This document shows, piece by piece, positions 27,308 to 35,979 of a DNA stretch of 64,000 nucleotides. The notes beneath the pieces were generated by a model. That model did no database searches, was not told the DNA's origin, and saw only the letters and a program-made list of their open reading frames with translations. The DNA is from Tolypothrix tenuis PCC 7101. Its GTDB lineage: Bacteria; Cyanobacteriota; Cyanobacteriia; Cyanobacteriales; Nostocaceae. The stretch's first letter is position 1. Each line of letters begins with the position of its first letter. Location: positions 3,782,767 through 3,846,766 of the forward strand of contig NZ_AP018248.1 of NCBI RefSeq assembly GCF_002368295.1, written 5' to 3'. A program made the position numbers and the translations under genes.

Positions 27308-28390
27308 ATGGCTCGAAATAAGAAGAAATCAACAGGTTTTAACTGTGAACATCCAGGGTATTCCAGATGCCCTATCTGTTGTATTATTCCGCCACACATA
27401 CTAGAAAATGTTGCTGTTAATGGTAACCCTGAGCAACGTAATTGGGCTTTTCAAACATTAAACGTTTCCGCACAGTTGCGCGGTAGAAGAAATGTCATTG
27501 GTTCTGTCTCGTTTGCGCCATCCCCAGGTGTGAAGCGCCGGACTATTTATGATGCTAAAAATTCGGAAAATTTACCGGGGACATTGGTACGCGGTGAAGG
27601 AGATCCACCCAGCAGCGATCCTGCAGTTAATGAAGCCTATGATTCTGCTGGTGCTACTTATGACTTATTCCATGAAATATTTGACCGCAATTCTATTGAT
27701 GATAAAGGATTACGTTTAGACTCTACCGTACATTACGGTGTCAAATATGACAATGCTTTCTGGAATGGCGACCAGATGGTCTATGGTGATGGTGATGGGG
27801 AATTATTCCAACGCTTTACTAAGTCAATTGATGTCATTGCCCATGAACTAACTCATGGTGTGACTCAGTACGAGGCTGGTCTACAGTATTACGGCGAACC
27901 AGGGGCGCTTAATGAGTCATTTTCTGATGTTTTCGGCGCTTTAGTCAAACAAAAAAGCAAAAATCAAACCGTAGACCAAGCAGACTGGATTATTGGGGAA
28001 GGTCTTTTAGCACCAACTGTTAAAGGTATTGGCATTCGTTCCCTAAAAGCACCAGGAACAGCCTACGACGATCCAGTCATGGGTAAAGATCCGCAACCTG
28101 CTTTGATGAAAGACAAGTATACAGGTACGGAAGATAACGCTGGCGTGCATATCAACTCAGGTATCGCCAACTATGCTTTTTATCTAGCTGCAATGGAGAT
28201 TGGCGGCTATGCTTGGGAAAAATCTGGCAAAATTTGGTACATAACTTTGCGCGATCGCCTGCGTGCTAATGCTAACTTTAAAGCAGCAGCTACTGCAACT
28301 ATCAAAGTTGCTAGCGAACTTTACGGTAACGATAGTAAAGAACAAAAAGCTGTACAGAATGCTTGGCAAAAGGTAGGTGTGATCAAATAG
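27308..28390 (+). CDS. Protealysin-like M4 (thermolysin family) metalloprotease
   Basis: Zinc metalloprotease of family M4, 360 residues, of the protealysin subgroup: no signal peptide and a short propeptide of about 50 residues with the PPHILENVAVNG motif rather than the long thermolysin prodomain. The zinc site is VIAHELTHGVTQYE with the third ligand in GALNESFSDVFG. The His of GVHINSGIANYAFYL fits the transition-state histidine of thermolysin. CEHPGYSRCPICC near the N-terminus carries four cysteines, which may be an additional feature. The gene is followed by an emfourin-type inhibitor gene in the same direction, the known arrangement for protealysins. Such enzymes act intracellularly or are released by unknown routes. 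Confidence 0.92.
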   Translation: MARNKKKSTGFNCEHPGYSRCPICCIIPPHILENVAVNGNPEQRNWAFQTLNVSAQLRGRRNVIGSVSFAPSPGVKRRTIYDAKNSENLPGTLVRGEGDPPSSDPAVNEAYDSAGATYDLFHEIFDRNSIDDKGLRLDSTVHYGVKYDNAFWNGDQMVYGDGDGELFQRFTKSIDVIAHELTHGVTQYEAGLQYYGEPGALNESFSDVFGALVKQKSKNQTVDQADWIIGEGLLAPTVKGIGIRSLKAPGTAYDDPVMGKDPQPALMKDKYTGTEDNAGVHINSGIANYAFYLAAMEIGGYAWEKSGKIWYITLRDRLRANANFKAAATATIKVASELYGNDSKEQKAVQNAWQKVGVIK

Positions 28391-28483
28391 TGAATGGTGA
28401 ATGATGAATCATCAACAAGTAAAATTTTCATAATTCATCATTCGTGATTCAAAATTTACACTGTTTTGTCCTTTGTTGTTACA

Positions 28484-28518
28484 CTGGAAGATAACCATCG
28501 AAATCTTCCAGTTTTTTT
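28484..28518 (+). terminator. Terminator-like hairpin between protease and inhibitor genes
   Basis: Perfect 9-bp stem CTGGAAGAT / ATCTTCCAG with a 10-base loop, followed at once by seven Ts. It sits 93 bases after the protease stop and only 36 bases before the inhibitor ATG, too close to leave room for a separate full promoter downstream. It may therefore work as a partial terminator between the two genes. Confidence 0.75.
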
Positions 28519-28554
28519 ATTCCTTCCCCTAGAAAGCACAACGGAGAGCAAAAA

Positions 28555-28854
28555 ATGAGAATCTCCTTTGAACGCACAGGCGGCTTTGCTGGAATTAGCA
28601 AGAAAACAACTGTTGATACCGCTAATCTCCCGCCTCATGAAGCAAACGAACTCCCCCGACTAGTGGAAGCTGCTGGTTTATTTAACTTACCTGAAAAAAT
28701 TACTTCACCTAATCCCCAAGCGGATCGCTTTCAGTATAAGTTGAAAGTAGAAGACCAAGGTAAGCAACATACTGTTACTGTCAGTGAGGCAGCATTACCC
28801 GGAACTTTAAGACCCCTGATTGAATGGCTGAATCAAGTAGCCAAGCGTTCTTAG
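28555..28854 (+). CDS. Emfourin-like protealysin inhibitor
   Basis: A 99-residue protein matching emfourin (M4in), the protein inhibitor encoded next to protealysin genes. The opening MRISFERTGGFAGISKKTTV matches the family's R-x-x-F-x-R-x-GGFAG start; further on are LPPHEANELPRLVEAAGLF and a C-terminal LRPLIEWLNQ helix. It has no signal peptide, consistent with a cytoplasmic protease partner. A CGGAGAG ribosome site precedes the ATG. It lies 164 bp downstream of the protease, with a terminator-like hairpin in between. Inhibition of the neighbouring enzyme is inferred from the established pair. Confidence 0.88.
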   Translation: MRISFERTGGFAGISKKTTVDTANLPPHEANELPRLVEAAGLFNLPEKITSPNPQADRFQYKLKVEDQGKQHTVTVSEAALPGTLRPLIEWLNQVAKRS

Positions 28855-28876
28855 GGACTTTTCAATTAAAAACTTT

Positions 28877-28910
28877 GTAGGCAGGGAGCAGGGAGCAGGG
28901 AGCAGGGGAG
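28877..28910. repeat. Heptamer repeat (GCAGGGA)
   Basis: Four GCAGGGA-type units in tandem immediately after the emfourin gene. Confidence 0.8.
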
Positions 28911-28963
28911 AGAAATAGCCAGTAAGGTGGAATAGCACCTAATTTAAATAAACATTGCTGCTC

Positions 28964-28996
28964 AGACCCCCGACTTTTTGAAAAAGTCGGGGGTCT
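28964..28996. terminator. Long perfect hairpin between convergent genes
   Basis: AGACCCCCGACTTTTT paired with AAAAAGTCGGGGGTCT around one base, located between the emfourin gene and the convergent binding-protein gene. A near relative is at 60025-60057, so it belongs to a dispersed palindrome family and may also end transcription from both sides. Confidence 0.6.
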
Positions 28997-29035
28997 AAAT
29001 GCCGCTAAAGTAAGTGCCATTCAACCCTTGTATGC

Positions 29036-29995
29036 TTAACTTCTGGATAAAGCCATCACTTCATCAGTTGTTAAAGCTTCCCAGGCTGTACCTTTGTAGC
29101 CATAATCAAAAATTTCGGGATGCAACATTTCTGCCAAAATTTCTAGAGAATCTACTAGCCTTGGCCCTGGACGGTTAAAATAGGCATTGCCATCGGTAAT
29201 GTAGACTCTACCAGTTTGGGCAGCATGAAGTTTTTGCCAGTCCGAACTTTGAGTTAATAACTGCGCTTCTTGGCGAGTGCGTTCTAAATCCCAACCGCAA
29301 GGCATAAAGATAATGATATCGGGATTGCTAGCTATGAGTGTTTCCCAAGGTAAAACAGCCGATGGTTGACCTGGGGAACTAAACAGCGTTTGCCCACCTG
29401 CCAAGTTAACTAATTCCGGAATCCAATTAGCAGCTGTCATCAACGGATCGATCCATTCAATGCAAGCAACTGTAGGTACTTCTGTTAAAGAGAGTCCTTG
29501 GATTTTCTGTTGACAAATTTTGACACGAGCTTCTAGGTTTTCTATTAACTTCACTGAGTCTACCTGGAAGATATTACCGATGTGCTCAATATCGTTCCAA
29601 ATATCTTGCAGCACGTTGGGTTGCAGAGAAATAATTTGGGGTGAACTGTCGATGAGACTGGCAACTGCTGTTTCTACATCTTCGAGGCTGACTGCACAGA
29701 CATCACACTGGTCTTGAGTCACAATATGGGTGGGACGTAATTGCTCTAAAACCTCCGTATTAACTTCATAGATGCTGAGAGCTGATTGTAATAAATCATT
29801 CACTTCATCGTGAATTTTCCGGCTGGAGGCATTAGTATTGATCCGGGCTGCGGTACAAATGGGGCGATCCTGAATCTCTGGGGGATAATCACATTCGTGC
29901 GATCGCCCCACAATTGCGTTACTCAAACCCAGTGCTGCTAAAATCTCTGTTCCACTTGGAATGAGAGAGACAATTCTGACGCTGCTATCTTTCAT
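29036..29995 (-). CDS. BtuF-like cobalamin/metal-chelate-binding protein without signal peptide
   Basis: Type III periplasmic-binding fold protein (PF01497 group), 319 residues. It carries VSLIPSGTEILAALGLSNAIVG, SHECDYP, THIVTQDQCDVCAVS and DIIIFMPCGWDLERT, typical of the cobalamin-binding protein branch found beyond classical BtuF. No signal peptide or lipobox is visible at the N-terminus (MKDSSVRIVS), so the protein may be cytoplasmic and not part of an importer. No BtuC or BtuD genes lie nearby. I looked for a B12 riboswitch upstream and could not support one. The ligand is therefore uncertain. Confidence 0.82.
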   Translation of the reverse strand: MKDSSVRIVSLIPSGTEILAALGLSNAIVGRSHECDYPPEIQDRPICTAARINTNASSRKIHDEVNDLLQSALSIYEVNTEVLEQLRPTHIVTQDQCDVCAVSLEDVETAVASLIDSSPQIISLQPNVLQDIWNDIEHIGNIFQVDSVKLIENLEARVKICQQKIQGLSLTEVPTVACIEWIDPLMTAANWIPELVNLAGGQTLFSSPGQPSAVLPWETLIASNPDIIIFMPCGWDLERTRQEAQLLTQSSDWQKLHAAQTGRVYITDGNAYFNRPGPRLVDSLEILAEMLHPEIFDYGYKGTAWEALTTDEVMALSRS

Positions 29996-31042
29996 TGCTC
30001 CACCTCTGTAACAGCTGCTCTATTCATAATTGTCGCAAAATTTGTGACCTAGCGTATCTCTCTAAAAGAATACACTGGCTTTTCAAAGATTTTTTTAGCA
30101 AAAATTAGCAATAACTTGAATAGCAAGGATCAGGAGAATTTAGGTAATAAATTTGCAACATTTTGTCAAGCTCACATTTCAAAAAACCTAGACTCTTCTC
30201 GCTTCACTCTTAATTTCCATAGCACGACAAAATCAGCAAGTTAGCGCGATTCAATCCCACAATGTAAAGTTTTATAACAGCGCCCAAAAACGAAACTATA
30301 ACAAAGTTGATTCTTGTTTTATTTCACTTTCTTAATATATTTATAGACAATTGTTAACTTCCTTATAAGTATATGTACTAGTTGGATGAAATTTCCTGAG
30401 TTTAATGCATATATAAAGTGTGGTTTTCATTGTCTTAGGCTGAAAAATTTATCAATAGATGTAATGTTCTTGAATTTATTCTTAAATAATGCTAATTGTG
30501 TAAAAACCGTATTTCATCTCCTGAGATGCGTAATAGCGGGTCATTAATAGACATCGCTTCCAAAGTGGCAATCATTGCGATCGCTAAGATGGGAGATGAA
30601 GTTTGCAGCTTAGTAGCTCTGAGTTGATTAGCACAGAACTATTGAATAAAAAGTGAATTACGCCTCAACTTTTGCGGTGGCGGTTGCCTAAACAAGCGAC
30701 AACCAACAGCATAAATGAATACTGAACACCAAAAGTAACTGTATGCTACACCCAAAGCCAGTTATGAGGTACAGTTATCGTCTTTATTTAATTTGACTGA
30801 GCGCCAAAACAAAGCATTGTTCGGCTTAAACAACGTTTTAATGAGTCATCTTACATCATAGAGGAATGATTGTCTATGCAAACCATAAATTCTGGCAGAA
30901 ATGACAGGTGATGAAATTACTTCTAATGGGAACTGATTACCACAAACTTTGTAATTTTGTCGATAATTTTCAAACCACGATTTTTAACAATTATTGAAGC
31001 CCTGAAGGGGAAATAGGCATTTTTAATTCATATCAGATCTAA
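29996..31042. other. Long intergenic region without recognised gene
   Basis: About 1 kb of AT-rich DNA between divergent genes. I see HIP1 octamer pieces near 30575, a GGTTGCCTAAACAAGCGACAACC inverted pair near 30687 and scattered short palindromes, but no tRNA, no open frame with family features and no clear small RNA. The right end may hold further decayed parts of the PAS-kinase gene. Confidence 0.4.
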
Positions 31043-31216
31043 ATTGCAAACCTGAGTAACAATACTACCCTCCAGATCGTCACGCTAGAATCACAGGAGT
31101 TAATAGTAAAAAATATACTTTCCGGGTCTGAAAAAACCTGTGAAGTAATTGTATTTATTAAAGATGACTCTACTTTCCCCGTAGAACTCCAAAGCAAAAT
31201 TATTTCTTACGCAGGT
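31043..31216 (+). pseudogene. PAS-domain remnant in frame with the downstream histidine kinase, cut off by a TAA
   Basis: Reading the kinase's frame upstream of its ATG gives an open stretch from 31043 that ends in CEVIVFIKDDSTFPVELQSK and then IISYAG, a TAA at 31217, one Lys and the kinase start MHVVAARDITEAKQ. Joined together this is the C-terminal half of a standard PAS domain (normally ..DGSTFPVEL..Y-x-G-x-x-V-x-A-x-RDITERK). A further TAA at 31040 bounds the stretch. The kinase gene therefore once extended upstream and was shortened by stop codons. Confidence 0.75.
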
Positions 31217-31222
31217 TAAAAA

Positions 31223-32953
31223 ATGCATGTGGTGGCAGCTAGAGATATTACAGAAGCCAAGCAGTCCCCGGGAGCTTTGCAAACTCGAGAACATGCTCGC
31301 CGAAAACAAAGTCAAACACTGGTGCAGCTAGCAAGAAGTAAAACATTCCAACAAGGTAATCTCAATGCAGCATTCCAAGAGATTACAGAAGCTGCTGCTC
31401 GCACGCTCAATGTGCAGCGAGTTGGTGTATGGTTATACAACCAAGACCACTCGACATTAGAATGTATTGATTTATACGACTTTAAAACAAAAGAACATAC
31501 CTGCGGCTTGTCGCTTTTGAAGGCCAATTACCCTGATTATTTCCAAGCTTTATCAGAGGAACGCAGTATTGCTGCCGATGATGCCATCAACGATATGAGA
31601 ACTCAAGAATTATCCCAGTCTTATTTGTCTGTGTTGGGTATTGCGTCTTTGTTAAATGCACCAATTTGGCTAGGGGGTCGGTTAGTAGGAGTAGTTTCTC
31701 ACGAACATTTAGGCGAGATTCGCCAATGGACTTTAGAAGAAGAGAATTTTGCTGGTTCAATGGCAGATTTTGTCAGCCTAGCGATAGAAGCCAGCGAGCG
31801 TAACGCTGCAGAGTCCGCACTGCGCCAGAGTGAGGCCCAATTCCGAGCAATTTTTGAGTGTTCCTCAATCGGTATCGGACTCATAGATATGAAAGTAGAA
31901 ATAGTGGATGCTAATCCAGCATTATGCCAGATGCTAGGTTACAGCCGTGAAGAACTATTTGGGCAGAGGTTTACCAATTATATTTCCCAGCAGAAGGGAG
32001 ATTTAGAGCTTTTTGGACAACTTGTTTCTGGCATTAATCAAGATCCAGAAAAACTTGTACAAAGAAATCGCATTGAGATGGAAAGACTTTTCCTTCATAA
32101 ACAAGGAGGGTTAGTTTGGACTCATCTGTCAGTTTCAGTTATTCGTGACAGCTACGGTAACCCTGCGTTTTTCTTAGCTATTGTTGAAGATATTACCGAA
32201 CGCAAGCAAACTGAGTTAAAACTGCGCGCCTCCCAAGCAGCTGCAGAAGCAGGGAGTCGTGCCAAAAGTGAATTTTTAGCGACCATGAGCCATGAACTGC
32301 GAACACCCCTGAACGCGATTATGGGTTTATCGCAATTGTTGCAACAAGAAATGGTCGGCCCTCTCAATGAAAAGCAGCAAGAATATATAAGTTGTGTATA
32401 TAGCAGTGGTCAACATCTCTTAGCCCTAATCAACGATATTTTGGATCTATCTAAGGTAGAAGCCGGGAAAGAAGAACTGTTGCAGTTACCTTTACTAGTT
32501 AGAGATGTGTGTAATTATGTGATATCTACAGTATCAGACCAAGCTTTAGATAAGGAATTGGAACTGAGCAACGAAATTGACTCAGAAGCCGAGATTTTTA
32601 TTGGAGATGAGCGGCGAGTCAAGCAAATGCTACTCAATCTACTGACAAATGCAATTAAATTTACACCAGCAGGTAAGGTATCCTTAGAAGTTAAAAAAGT
32701 CAGTAATGGTATTACTTTTACAGTTGCTGATACTGGTATAGGCATTGATCCTAATAATTTTCAATTTCTCTTTGAACCATTTAAACAGCTTGATAGCCGC
32801 TTAAATCGTCAGTATGAAGGTACGGGTTTGGGTCTAGCCTTAACACGCAAATTAGCACGTTTGCATGGTGGCGATGTTACAGTGGAATCGGCTTTGGGTC
32901 AAGGAAGTCGGTTTACATTGTTTCTGCCAGATCAACCTTATAGTGGTTCGTAA
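31223..32953 (+). CDS. GAF-PAS hybrid sensor histidine kinase, N-terminally eroded
   Basis: A 576-residue cytoplasmic sensor kinase. Its first 14 residues are the tail of a PAS domain whose front is severed by a stop codon just upstream. Then follow a GAF domain (about 32-190), a complete PAS/PAC domain (about 203-335, ending IVEDITERKQ), the HisKA dimerisation domain with phospho-acceptor His357 in SHELRTPLNAIMG, and a HATPase domain with LLNLLTNAIKFT, DTGIGI and GTGLGLALTRKLARLHGG. No response regulator lies adjacent. It is catalytically complete. The ATG at 31223 lacks a strong ribosome site, so expression is uncertain. A heptamer-repeat run follows the stop. Confidence 0.85.
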   Translation: MHVVAARDITEAKQSPGALQTREHARRKQSQTLVQLARSKTFQQGNLNAAFQEITEAAARTLNVQRVGVWLYNQDHSTLECIDLYDFKTKEHTCGLSLLKANYPDYFQALSEERSIAADDAINDMRTQELSQSYLSVLGIASLLNAPIWLGGRLVGVVSHEHLGEIRQWTLEEENFAGSMADFVSLAIEASERNAAESALRQSEAQFRAIFECSSIGIGLIDMKVEIVDANPALCQMLGYSREELFGQRFTNYISQQKGDLELFGQLVSGINQDPEKLVQRNRIEMERLFLHKQGGLVWTHLSVSVIRDSYGNPAFFLAIVEDITERKQTELKLRASQAAAEAGSRAKSEFLATMSHELRTPLNAIMGLSQLLQQEMVGPLNEKQQEYISCVYSSGQHLLALINDILDLSKVEAGKEELLQLPLLVRDVCNYVISTVSDQALDKELELSNEIDSEAEIFIGDERRVKQMLLNLLTNAIKFTPAGKVSLEVKKVSNGITFTVADTGIGIDPNNFQFLFEPFKQLDSRLNRQYEGTGLGLALTRKLARLHGGDVTVESALGQGSRFTLFLPDQPYSGS

Positions 32954-33013
32954 TGGGTAATGGGTAATGGGTAATGGGTAATTGGTAATTGGTAATTGGT
33001 AATTGGTAATTAA
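32951..33013. repeat. Heptamer repeat (AATGGGT then AATTGGT)
   Basis: About nine tandem heptamers immediately after the histidine-kinase stop, passing from TAATGGG to TAATTGG units. Confidence 0.9.
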
Positions 33014-33100
33014 TGATTACGAAAGTAAGCTATAGATTGAGCAAGAGCGAACTGCAGGCATAAAGCTCAAGATTTCGTAGTGCTTAAGCTAATTTTTGTC

Positions 33101-33125
33101 AAAAAAAGCCGCCCTAGTGGGTGGC
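33101..33125 (-). terminator. glnA terminator
   Basis: On the minus strand GCCACCC-ACTA-GGGCGGC (one G-T pair) is followed by seven Ts. It lies 80 bases beyond the glnA stop. Confidence 0.8.
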
Positions 33126-33204
33126 AAAAAATTATCAGTACAGCTTGAAGTTGTGTAGTAAGCAGCAAAGTGCTTACTACCTAGAAGACTACTAGCGATC
33201 GCAA

Positions 33205-34620
33205 TTAGCAATCGTAGTACAGGTAAAATTCGTAGGGATGAGGACGTAGTTGTAGCTGCTTAACTTCGTTAACTAGTTTGTACTCGATCCAGTTTTGGAT
33301 AAAGTCTTCTGTGAATACACCGCTTTCAGTCAAGAAGGCGTGATCATTTTCCAGAGCTTCTAATGCCAGTTCCAAAGAACCAGGAGTAGAAGGAACTTTT
33401 GCTAGTTCCTCTGGAGAGAGTTCATAGATATTTCTGTCTAAGGGTTCACCAGGATGGATTTTATTTTTGATACCATCAATACCAGCACAAAGCATAGCAG
33501 CAAATGCTAAGTAAGGGTTAGAGGTAGCATCTGGGCAACGGAACTCTAAACGTTTAGCTTTGGGGTTAGAACCAGACAGAGGAATCCGCACAGAAGCAGA
33601 ACGGTTACCTTGGGAGTAAGCCAAGTTAACAGGTGCTTCATAACCAGGTACTAAGCGCTTGTAAGAGTTGGTGGTGGGGTTTGTGATGCCCAACAATGCT
33701 GGTGCGTGTTTGAGGATACCACCGATGTAATACAGTGCCATGTCACTCAAACCAGCATACTTATCACCACCAAATAGAGGTTTGCCATCCTTCCAAATAG
33801 ACTGGTGACAGTGCATCCCCGAACCATTATCACCAAAAATTGGTTTTGGCATAAAGGTCACGGTTCTACCATATTTCTTGGCAACGTTTTTGATGACGTA
33901 CTTATAAGTCATCAACCAGTCAGCAGCTTCGATGAGCTTACCAAAGCGGAAACCCAATTCGCACTGACCACCAGTAGCAACTTCATGGTGTTGTTTTTCA
34001 ATGGGTACGCCGCAAGCTGCCATCGTCAGCAGCATTTCTGTACGCATATCCTGGAAAGTATCGGTAGGCGCAACTGGGAAGTAACCTTCTTTGAAGCGTG
34101 GTTTGTAAGCGAGGTTAGGGCCTTCATCCTTACCAGAATTCCAACGACCTTCTACAGAGTCTACGTAGTAATAACCTGAGTTGGCAGTTTGGTCAAAACG
34201 GGCATCATCAAAGATAAAGAACTCAGCTTCTGGGCCAAAGAAAGCTGTGTCACCAAGGCCAGTAGAAACTAAATAGTCTATGGCTTTTTGGGCAATCACG
34301 CGGGGACAACGGTTATACCATTCGCCTGTGCGAGGTTCTTTAATGCTACAAATTATACTTAGAGTTGGCTCTTTCATGAATGGGTCGATCCAGGCAGTGT
34401 TTGGATCTAAAACCATTGTCATGTCTGATTCTTCGATGCCTTTCCAACCCCTAATACTGGAACCGTCGAAAGGTACGCCATCAGTGAATGAACTTTCATC
34501 GATTTGGTTGTAGTACACGGTGAGGTGCTGCCATGTCCCTGGTGTATCGATGAATTTCAGATCAATCATCTGAATTTTTTGGTCTTGAATCAATTTCAAG
34601 ACTTCTTGTGGGGTTGTCAT
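33205..34620 (-). CDS. glnA: Type I glutamine synthetase
   Basis: Glutamate-ammonia ligase, 471 residues, the central ammonia-assimilating enzyme; the family forms dodecamers in the cytoplasm. It has the GS signatures FDGSSIRGW, the ATP-binding KPIFGDNGSGMHCHQS, GPEAEFFIFD, and NRSASVRIP with the catalytic arginines. The length and the C-terminal YEFYLYYDC match cyanobacterial GlnA. In cyanobacteria this enzyme is controlled by small inactivating factors rather than adenylylation; no gif gene is visible in the window. An NtcA-type site lies 126 bases before the ATG, and apcF is divergent, the order known from Nostoc-type genomes. A strong terminator follows. Confidence 0.98.
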   Translation of the reverse strand: MTTPQEVLKLIQDQKIQMIDLKFIDTPGTWQHLTVYYNQIDESSFTDGVPFDGSSIRGWKGIEESDMTMVLDPNTAWIDPFMKEPTLSIICSIKEPRTGEWYNRCPRVIAQKAIDYLVSTGLGDTAFFGPEAEFFIFDDARFDQTANSGYYYVDSVEGRWNSGKDEGPNLAYKPRFKEGYFPVAPTDTFQDMRTEMLLTMAACGVPIEKQHHEVATGGQCELGFRFGKLIEAADWLMTYKYVIKNVAKKYGRTVTFMPKPIFGDNGSGMHCHQSIWKDGKPLFGGDKYAGLSDMALYYIGGILKHAPALLGITNPTTNSYKRLVPGYEAPVNLAYSQGNRSASVRIPLSGSNPKAKRLEFRCPDATSNPYLAFAAMLCAGIDGIKNKIHPGEPLDRNIYELSPEELAKVPSTPGSLELALEALENDHAFLTESGVFTEDFIQNWIEYKLVNEVKQLQLRPHPYEFYLYYDC

Positions 34621-34721
34621 TGTTACTCCTTCTCTGCCAATTAAATAAACTCAAACTAGAATCTTTAAACCACGCTGACCCTGCTGAGATGAACCCAATT
34701 GTGACACACCTGGAATATCCT

Positions 34722-34727
34722 AAGGAT
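34722..34727 (-). promoter_or_regulatory. Candidate -10 box of the glnA NtcA promoter
   Basis: TATCCT on the minus strand, spaced about 19 bases from the NtcA-like palindrome, as expected for a class II NtcA-activated promoter. Confidence 0.5.
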
Positions 34728-34745
34728 ATGACATTAGGAATTTTT

Positions 34746-34759
34746 GTAGTCTTTGTTAC
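34746..34759 (-). promoter_or_regulatory. NtcA-binding site upstream of glnA
   Basis: GTAACAAAGACTAC on the minus strand is an exact GTA-N8-TAC, the consensus for the nitrogen regulator NtcA. Its centre is about 28 bases from a TAN3T box downstream, so activation at a position near -41.5 is plausible. Confidence 0.8.
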
Positions 34760-34978
34760 AGATTCTCCAGTTTATAGCTTCTATTAACCTTTGCCTTATA
34801 CCTGTACAAAAATCGAACATACCATCTCAGAGGGGTCAACTTTGGCATAGAATCCTTAAATAGCGGGTAGATTGTTTTGTGCCGATTCTATATTCTAATT
34901 GGCACAAAAAATGACTGGTGCATGAAGCAGCCAAATTAATATCAAACCATAGATAGTTAATGATTGGGAGAAATCGGA

Positions 34979-35488
34979 ATGCGCGATGCAGTAACAAGTT
35001 TAATTAAGAATTATGACGTAGTTGGTCGGTATTTTGACCGGGATGCACTCGACAGCCTTAAATCCTATTTTGCAAGTGGTACCGCACGTATCCAAGCTGC
35101 GGCAACAATCAATTCTAATGCGGCTGCAATTGTCAAGCAGTCTGGTTCTCAATTATTTGATGAACTACCAGAATTGATTCGTCCTAGCGGCAATGCTTAT
35201 ACAACTCGTCGTTATGCTGCTTGTTTGCGGGATTTAGATTACTACTTGCGCTACGCTACTTATGCTTTGGTTGCTGGTAACACCAATGTCTTAGATGAGC
35301 GGGTTCTGCAAGGGCTAAGAGAAACTTACAATTCTTTGGGAGTCCCCATTGGCCCCACAGTACGTGGTGTGCAGATTATGAAGGAAATTGTTAAGGCACA
35401 AGTAGCAGCAGCAGGTGTCACTAATACCGCTTTTGTAGATGAACCTTTTGACCATATCAGTCGTGAATTGAGCGAAAATAATATCTAG
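34979..35488 (+). CDS. apcF: Allophycocyanin beta-18 subunit ApcF
   Basis: Phycobilisome core subunit, 169 residues from ATG 34979 (GGGAGA ribosome site 7 bases before; the upstream TTG would add five residues). It has the beta-type features GNAYTTRRYAACLRDLDYYL, with the bilin-binding Cys82 and the Asn72 that is methylated in beta subunits, and EIVKAQVAAAG near the C-terminus. Similarity to ApcB is high, but the divergent position next to glnA is that of apcF in Nostoc-type genomes and there are no apcA, apcB or apcC neighbours. ApcF takes part in terminal energy transfer from the phycobilisome core. A hairpin starts at its stop codon. Confidence 0.93.
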   Translation: MRDAVTSLIKNYDVVGRYFDRDALDSLKSYFASGTARIQAAATINSNAAAIVKQSGSQLFDELPELIRPSGNAYTTRRYAACLRDLDYYLRYATYALVAGNTNVLDERVLQGLRETYNSLGVPIGPTVRGVQIMKEIVKAQVAAAGVTNTAFVDEPFDHISRELSENNI

Positions 35489-35528
35489 ATATTTGGGGCA
35501 GGACAAATGTCCAACCCCTCAAAATATC
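35488..35528 (+). terminator. Hairpin directly after apcF
   Basis: GATATTT-GGGG-CAGGACA with AATG-TCC-AA-CCCC-TCAAAATATC forms a long interrupted stem just at the apcF stop codon. There is no strong T-run. Confidence 0.6.
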
Positions 35529-35979
35529 GACAGCAAACCTCCTTTGGAGGCAGCTAGATTCAGGAATGTGGGTTAAATAACCTGCAATATTTGTAGGGTA
35601 CGTTAGGTGGCTGATTAATCAAAAATCTGGGGTCATGAGGTGACGATTTCGCACTTGGCACTTTACATCAAAAGTTTTGCATTTTATTTGATCTACATTC
35701 CTTTAGCAATTCGCTTTTTACTACTGCATAAAATACAATAAATTATCAATTTAAAAATAAAATTTAATATTTCCCAGGTTGGATTTACATACCTTCAGTG
35801 AATCCATAATCTTGGTAAAAAATTAAAATAATTCTTTATTTGTCAATGAGCAATTGTGCTAAAAATTTTGAGGGATATGCCCTCAACTGTGAATATGACT
35901 TTATCTGTTCAGAGGCGATCGCTTCATATTAATTAACAAACCCTCCTCAGCAGTTCACAGTCATATTCAGTAACAAAAA
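35529..35979. other. Intergenic region without recognised gene
   Basis: AT-rich, between apcF and the convergent 159-residue unknown gene. It holds a short GTAGGGTACGTTAGG repeat scrap and a HIP1-like octamer near 35915. Confidence 0.4.

Noticed and set aside
30000..30400. B12 riboswitch upstream of the BtuF-like gene
   Set aside because: A CACTGGC piece resembles the complement of a B12 box, but the rest of the conserved box and stems are not visible.
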